The notes beneath the pieces are model-generated. The model worked only from the letters and a program-made list of their open reading frames with translations, had not been told where the DNA came from and did no database searches. From Rubrobacter sp. (lineage in GTDB: Bacteria; Actinomycetota; Rubrobacteria; Rubrobacterales; Rubrobacteraceae): a DNA stretch of 5,618 bases. Numbering within the stretch: position 1 is the stretch's first letter; each line of letters begins with the position of its first letter. The stretch is taken from positions 1-5,618 of the forward strand of contig JADDPM010000135.1 in NCBI GenBank assembly GCA_016781885.1, given 5' to 3'. Below are positions 5,180-5,618 of this stretch, piece by piece. Position numbers and translations under genes: made by a program.

Positions 5180-5464
5180 TTAGAAGAGGAGCACTGAAAA
5201 GAGTAAGACGAGCATTAGCGGGCTCCGGCCTGCGCTCCGGGCGATCTCCCGCCGTTCTCGCTCCTCGATCTCTTCTCTGCTCGGAGGTCGGTTCTCGGCG
5301 TTGAGACGTTCCAGCGACTCCTTGCTCTTCTCAAGATTTTCTAATCGCTCCCTGCGCTCTCCTCCCTGCGCCGTCGTGCTTCTTCGCCGGTCACCGCCGA
5401 GGTGCTCCTTTTGGGTGAGTCCCGCCCTGGTAAGTCGGGGGTGTACTGTAGATGCCGATCGCAT
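5180..5464 (-). CDS. hypothetical charged helical protein with a hydrophobic C-terminal tail
   Basis: The frame opens at ATG 5464 and gives 94 residues. Residues 36-76 are a highly charged probable coiled coil (ERRERLENLEKSKESLERL, then SREEIEERERREIARS), and the protein ends in a hydrophobic segment LMLVLLFSVLLF (83-94), which suggests a C-terminal membrane anchor. The first 30 residues look less natural, and no ribosome-binding site precedes ATG 5464. A better signal, AAAAGGAG (5412-5405), lies 10 bases before a GTG at 5394. That GTG begins MTGEEARRRREE in another frame and would run into this coiled coil if one base were restored near 5354-5362. The true product may therefore be a ~71-residue protein with a disturbed start. 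The stop TAA is directly followed, in phase, by the membrane-protein frame. Family unknown. Confidence 0.45.
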   Translation of the reverse strand: MRSASTVHPRLTRAGLTQKEHLGGDRRRSTTAQGGERRERLENLEKSKESLERLNAENRPPSREEIEERERREIARSAGRSPLMLVLLFSVLLF

Positions 5465-5534
5465 TCCGATAAATTTACCCGCGTGCTATATAGACCTCCA
5501 CGCGGCGGAGAATCTTAGAAACTGTTGCCGAGGG

Positions 5535-5562
5535 CTGACAGCCGGATGCTGACTGCTATAAT
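5535..5562 (+). promoter_or_regulatory. promoter of tRNA-Pro
   Basis: CTGACA (5535-5540, 5/6), a 16-base spacer and a perfect TATAAT (5557-5562) preceded by TGC, an extended -10. Transcription would start around 5569, just before the tRNA. This is the best promoter in the window, as expected for a stable RNA. A weaker extended -10-like TGCTATATA at 5484-5492, with TTCCGA at 5464-5469, might be a second upstream start. Confidence 0.8.
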
Positions 5563-5574
5563 GTGCTCCGCAGT

Positions 5575-5618
5575 CGGGACGTAGCGCAGCCTGGTAGCGC
5601 GCCTCGTTCGGGACGAGG
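5575..5618 (+). tRNA. tRNA-Pro (anticodon CGG), 3' part cut by the window edge
   Basis: The cloverleaf can be read up to the anticodon stem: acceptor 5' arm CGGGACG (5575-5581), TA, D stem GCGC/GCGC around AGCCTGGTA, then G26 and the anticodon stem CCTCG/CGAGG with loop TTCGGGA. The anticodon CGG reads the proline codon CCG. The window ends exactly at the 3' side of the anticodon stem, so the variable loop, T arm and acceptor 3' strand are not visible. The strong promoter just upstream supports an active gene. Confidence 0.93.

Noticed and set aside
5575..5618. tRNA-Pro as an attachment site of an integrated element
   Set aside because: Only the 5' part of the tRNA is visible, and there is no integrase gene or duplicated tRNA fragment in the window.

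Overview
The window looks like chromosomal DNA of a GC-rich Gram-positive bacterium, most likely a deep-branching actinobacterium such as Rubrobacter. This is an inference from base composition, GTG starts, strong Shine-Dalgarno sites, frequent AGG and ATA codons, and a thioredoxin to CwlM-like gene order reminiscent of actinobacteria. No search was run. I see no CRISPR array, insertion sequence or phage genes, and no clear unknown multi-gene system. The interest lies in unusual residues and loops in ordinary genes, and in disrupted reading frames on the minus strand.

Left half, all on the plus strand (1-2815): the 3' part of a 1-phosphofructokinase-type sugar kinase; a thioredoxin with a WCVPC active site; a stand-alone GroES that lacks the usual roof hairpin; and a 359-residue protein with two peptidoglycan-binding domains and an Amidase_3 domain. 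The last has no signal peptide and an altered zinc-ligand motif, so it resembles CwlM. trxA and groES each have a candidate promoter with an inverted repeat in the spacer that runs into the -10. A strong hairpin follows groES, and two more lie after the amidase between the convergent genes.

Middle, minus strand (2921-4687): a promoter (TTGACA-N17-TACCAT) reads into a ribbon-helix-helix regulator and then a poly(3-hydroxybutyrate)-depolymerase-family esterase. The two form a probable operon. Repeats of AACATCC surround the promoter and are candidate operators for the regulator. The esterase has a frameshift just before its nucleophile motif and is in two pieces as written; one missing base would restore a 414-residue enzyme with a complete Ser-Asp-His triad.

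Right end (4688-5618): about 200 bases with nothing recognisable, then two small minus-strand reading frames in the same phase, separated only by a TAA. The first is charged and helical with a hydrophobic tail. The second is a three-helix membrane protein without a normal start codon. Divergent from them, a good extended -10 promoter drives tRNA-Pro(CGG), which is cut by the window end. The recurring frame problems on the minus strand could be genuine gene decay or sequence errors.
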